From positions 1-64,000 of the forward strand of contig JADZAP010000031.1 of assembly GCA_020852705.1 (NCBI GenBank): 64,000 nucleotides of DNA, read 5' to 3'. The DNA is from Ignavibacteria bacterium (lineage in GTDB: Bacteria > Bacteroidota > Ignavibacteria > Tepidaquicellales > OLB5). Position 1 is the first letter of the stretch. The number at the start of each line of letters is the position of its first letter. Below, one piece after another: positions 63,372-64,000 of the stretch. The notes under the pieces were generated by a model. That model made no database searches, was not told the origin of the DNA, and worked only from the letters and a program-made list of their open reading frames with translations. The translations under genes and the position numbers were made by a program.

Positions 63372-64000
63372 TTATACTGATTGTTCATCGGCATGATACG
63401 AGCTTCGGACTAACGGACCTGATTCAACGTGCCTGAATCCCATCTGTAATCCTTTGTGCTTGTATTCTTTAAAAATATCAGGGTGTACATATCGCTGCAC
63501 AGGTAAATGAACTTTAGTCGGTCTAAGATACTGTCCAATAGTTAATATATCACAATTCACAGTTCTAAGATCTTCCATTAAGGAATACACTTCGTCATCA
63601 GTTTCACCAAGCCCAACCATAAATCCGCTTTTTGTAATGAGATCATTACTTTTACTAATCTTCAACAGTTCAAGTGTTCTTGAGTAAACTGCCTGTGGTC
63701 TAACAAAATGATAAAGCCGAGGTACAGTTTCAATGTTATGGTTCAGTATATCCGGTTTTGCCTGAATGACAAGTTTCAGTGCTTCAAGGTTACCTTTAAA
63801 ATCCGGTATAAGCACTTCAACTTTACAATCAGGTGAAAGCTCTCTAATCTTATTAATCGTCATTACAAAAATATCTGCGCCGCCCAATTTTTGGTCATCT
63901 CTATCAACACTTGTAATTACGGCATGCTTTAAACCAAGTACTTTAACAGATTCAGCAACACGGCGAGGTTCATCGTAATCAAGAGCAACAGGTTTTCCAA
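63372..64000 (-). CDS. lipA: Lipoyl synthase, C-terminal part (gene runs off the right edge)
   Basis: LipA inserts two sulfurs into octanoyl groups bound to lipoyl domains, using radical SAM chemistry. The frame is open to the window edge and covers the C-terminal ~209 residues: [48 protein letters not shown], the [10 protein letters not shown] motif, [33 protein letters not shown] and the terminal [11 protein letters not shown]. The radical SAM CxxxCxxC cluster and the auxiliary cluster lie in the missing N-terminal part. An internal ATG at 63887 is not the start. Confidence 0.95.
   Translation of the reverse strand, partial: GKPVALDYDEPRRVAESVKVLGLKHAVITSVDRDDQKLGGADIFVMTINKIRELSPDCKVEVLIPDFKGNLEALKLVIQAKPDILNHNIETVPRLYHFVRPQAVYSRTLELLKISKSNDLITKSGFMVGLGETDDEVYSLMEDLRTVNCDILTIGQYLRPTKVHLPVQRYVHPDIFKEYKHKGLQMGFRHVESGPLVRSSYHADEQSV

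Overview
This AT-rich 64 kb window looks like chromosome from the Bacteroidota-Chlorobiota-Ignavibacteriota superphylum, most likely an Ignavibacteria-like lineage. The evidence is a complete sprA (the outer-membrane pore of the type IX secretion system, T9SS), a secreted metalloprotease ending in a T9SS sorting domain with the NYPNPFNP motif typical of that group, Bacteroidota-type promoters (TTG/TTTG, about 18-20 nt, TAnnTTTG), a menaquinone-type UbiE/MenG, a YtxJ bacilliredoxin and DUF4476/DUF3108 proteins. Most of the window is densely packed core genome; no insertion sequence, prophage, CRISPR array or rRNA gene was found. About a quarter of the genes appear to start with TTG.

Layout. 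1-3 kb: end of an exported repeat protein, an aldehyde dehydrogenase with a clear terminator, and an HNH nuclease. 3.2-14.9 kb (+): sprA, a SemiSWEET sugar transporter, tRNA-Arg, a damaged partial tRNA-Arg copy, tRNA-His, secD, secF and purA, closed by a bidirectional terminator. 15-25.2 kb (-): a three-gene exported operon including the T9SS metalloprotease, menG, a LolC/E-type permease, prfB with its programmed +1 frameshift, an AtuA-like small protein, a Xer recombinase and a tldE/tldD pair. 25.5-26.6 kb (+): an isolated HARE-HTH/HrgA-like accessory gene broken by one in-frame amber codon, followed by an imperfect palindrome. 26.6-33.1 kb (-): topA, smg, ybeY, a gamma-carbonic anhydrase-like gene, a DUF3108 gene and ctpA.

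33.3-42.3 kb (-): genes around deoxyribose-phosphate aldolase. deoC, a lipoprotein, a 68-residue protein and a full aldehyde dehydrogenase lie together; a second, catalytically truncated aldehyde dehydrogenase that pairs with them in other phyla lies about 4.6 kb further on, past a multi-PAS histidine kinase, a DUF4476 protein, a tiny membrane protein and a bacilliredoxin. 42.5-47.1 kb (+): an S9 peptidase, folD, prmA and ppx/gppA. 47.1-49.5 kb (-): marC, a peptide-binding lipoprotein and tRNA-Lys.

50-56.8 kb (+): an alpha-glucan (glycogen) cluster with a branching enzyme carrying a long charged N-terminal extension, a DUF1697 protein, a short GH57 enzyme and a 4-alpha-glucanotransferase, then a small membrane protein. 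56.8-64 kb (-): a class III-like polyphosphate kinase 2, a TPR protein, a glutaryl-CoA dehydrogenase-like enzyme, hflX, a subtilisin-like protease and the 3' part of lipA.

The window contains the T9SS pore, the Sec motor subunits that feed the periplasm, and one likely T9SS cargo, so much of protein export is represented. I did not find a clear-cut novel system. The best leads are the split deoC/twin-ALDH set, the TldD/TldE pair in which only TldD carries an export signal, the amber-interrupted HrgA-like gene, the insertion in SecD and the duplicated tRNA-Arg end.
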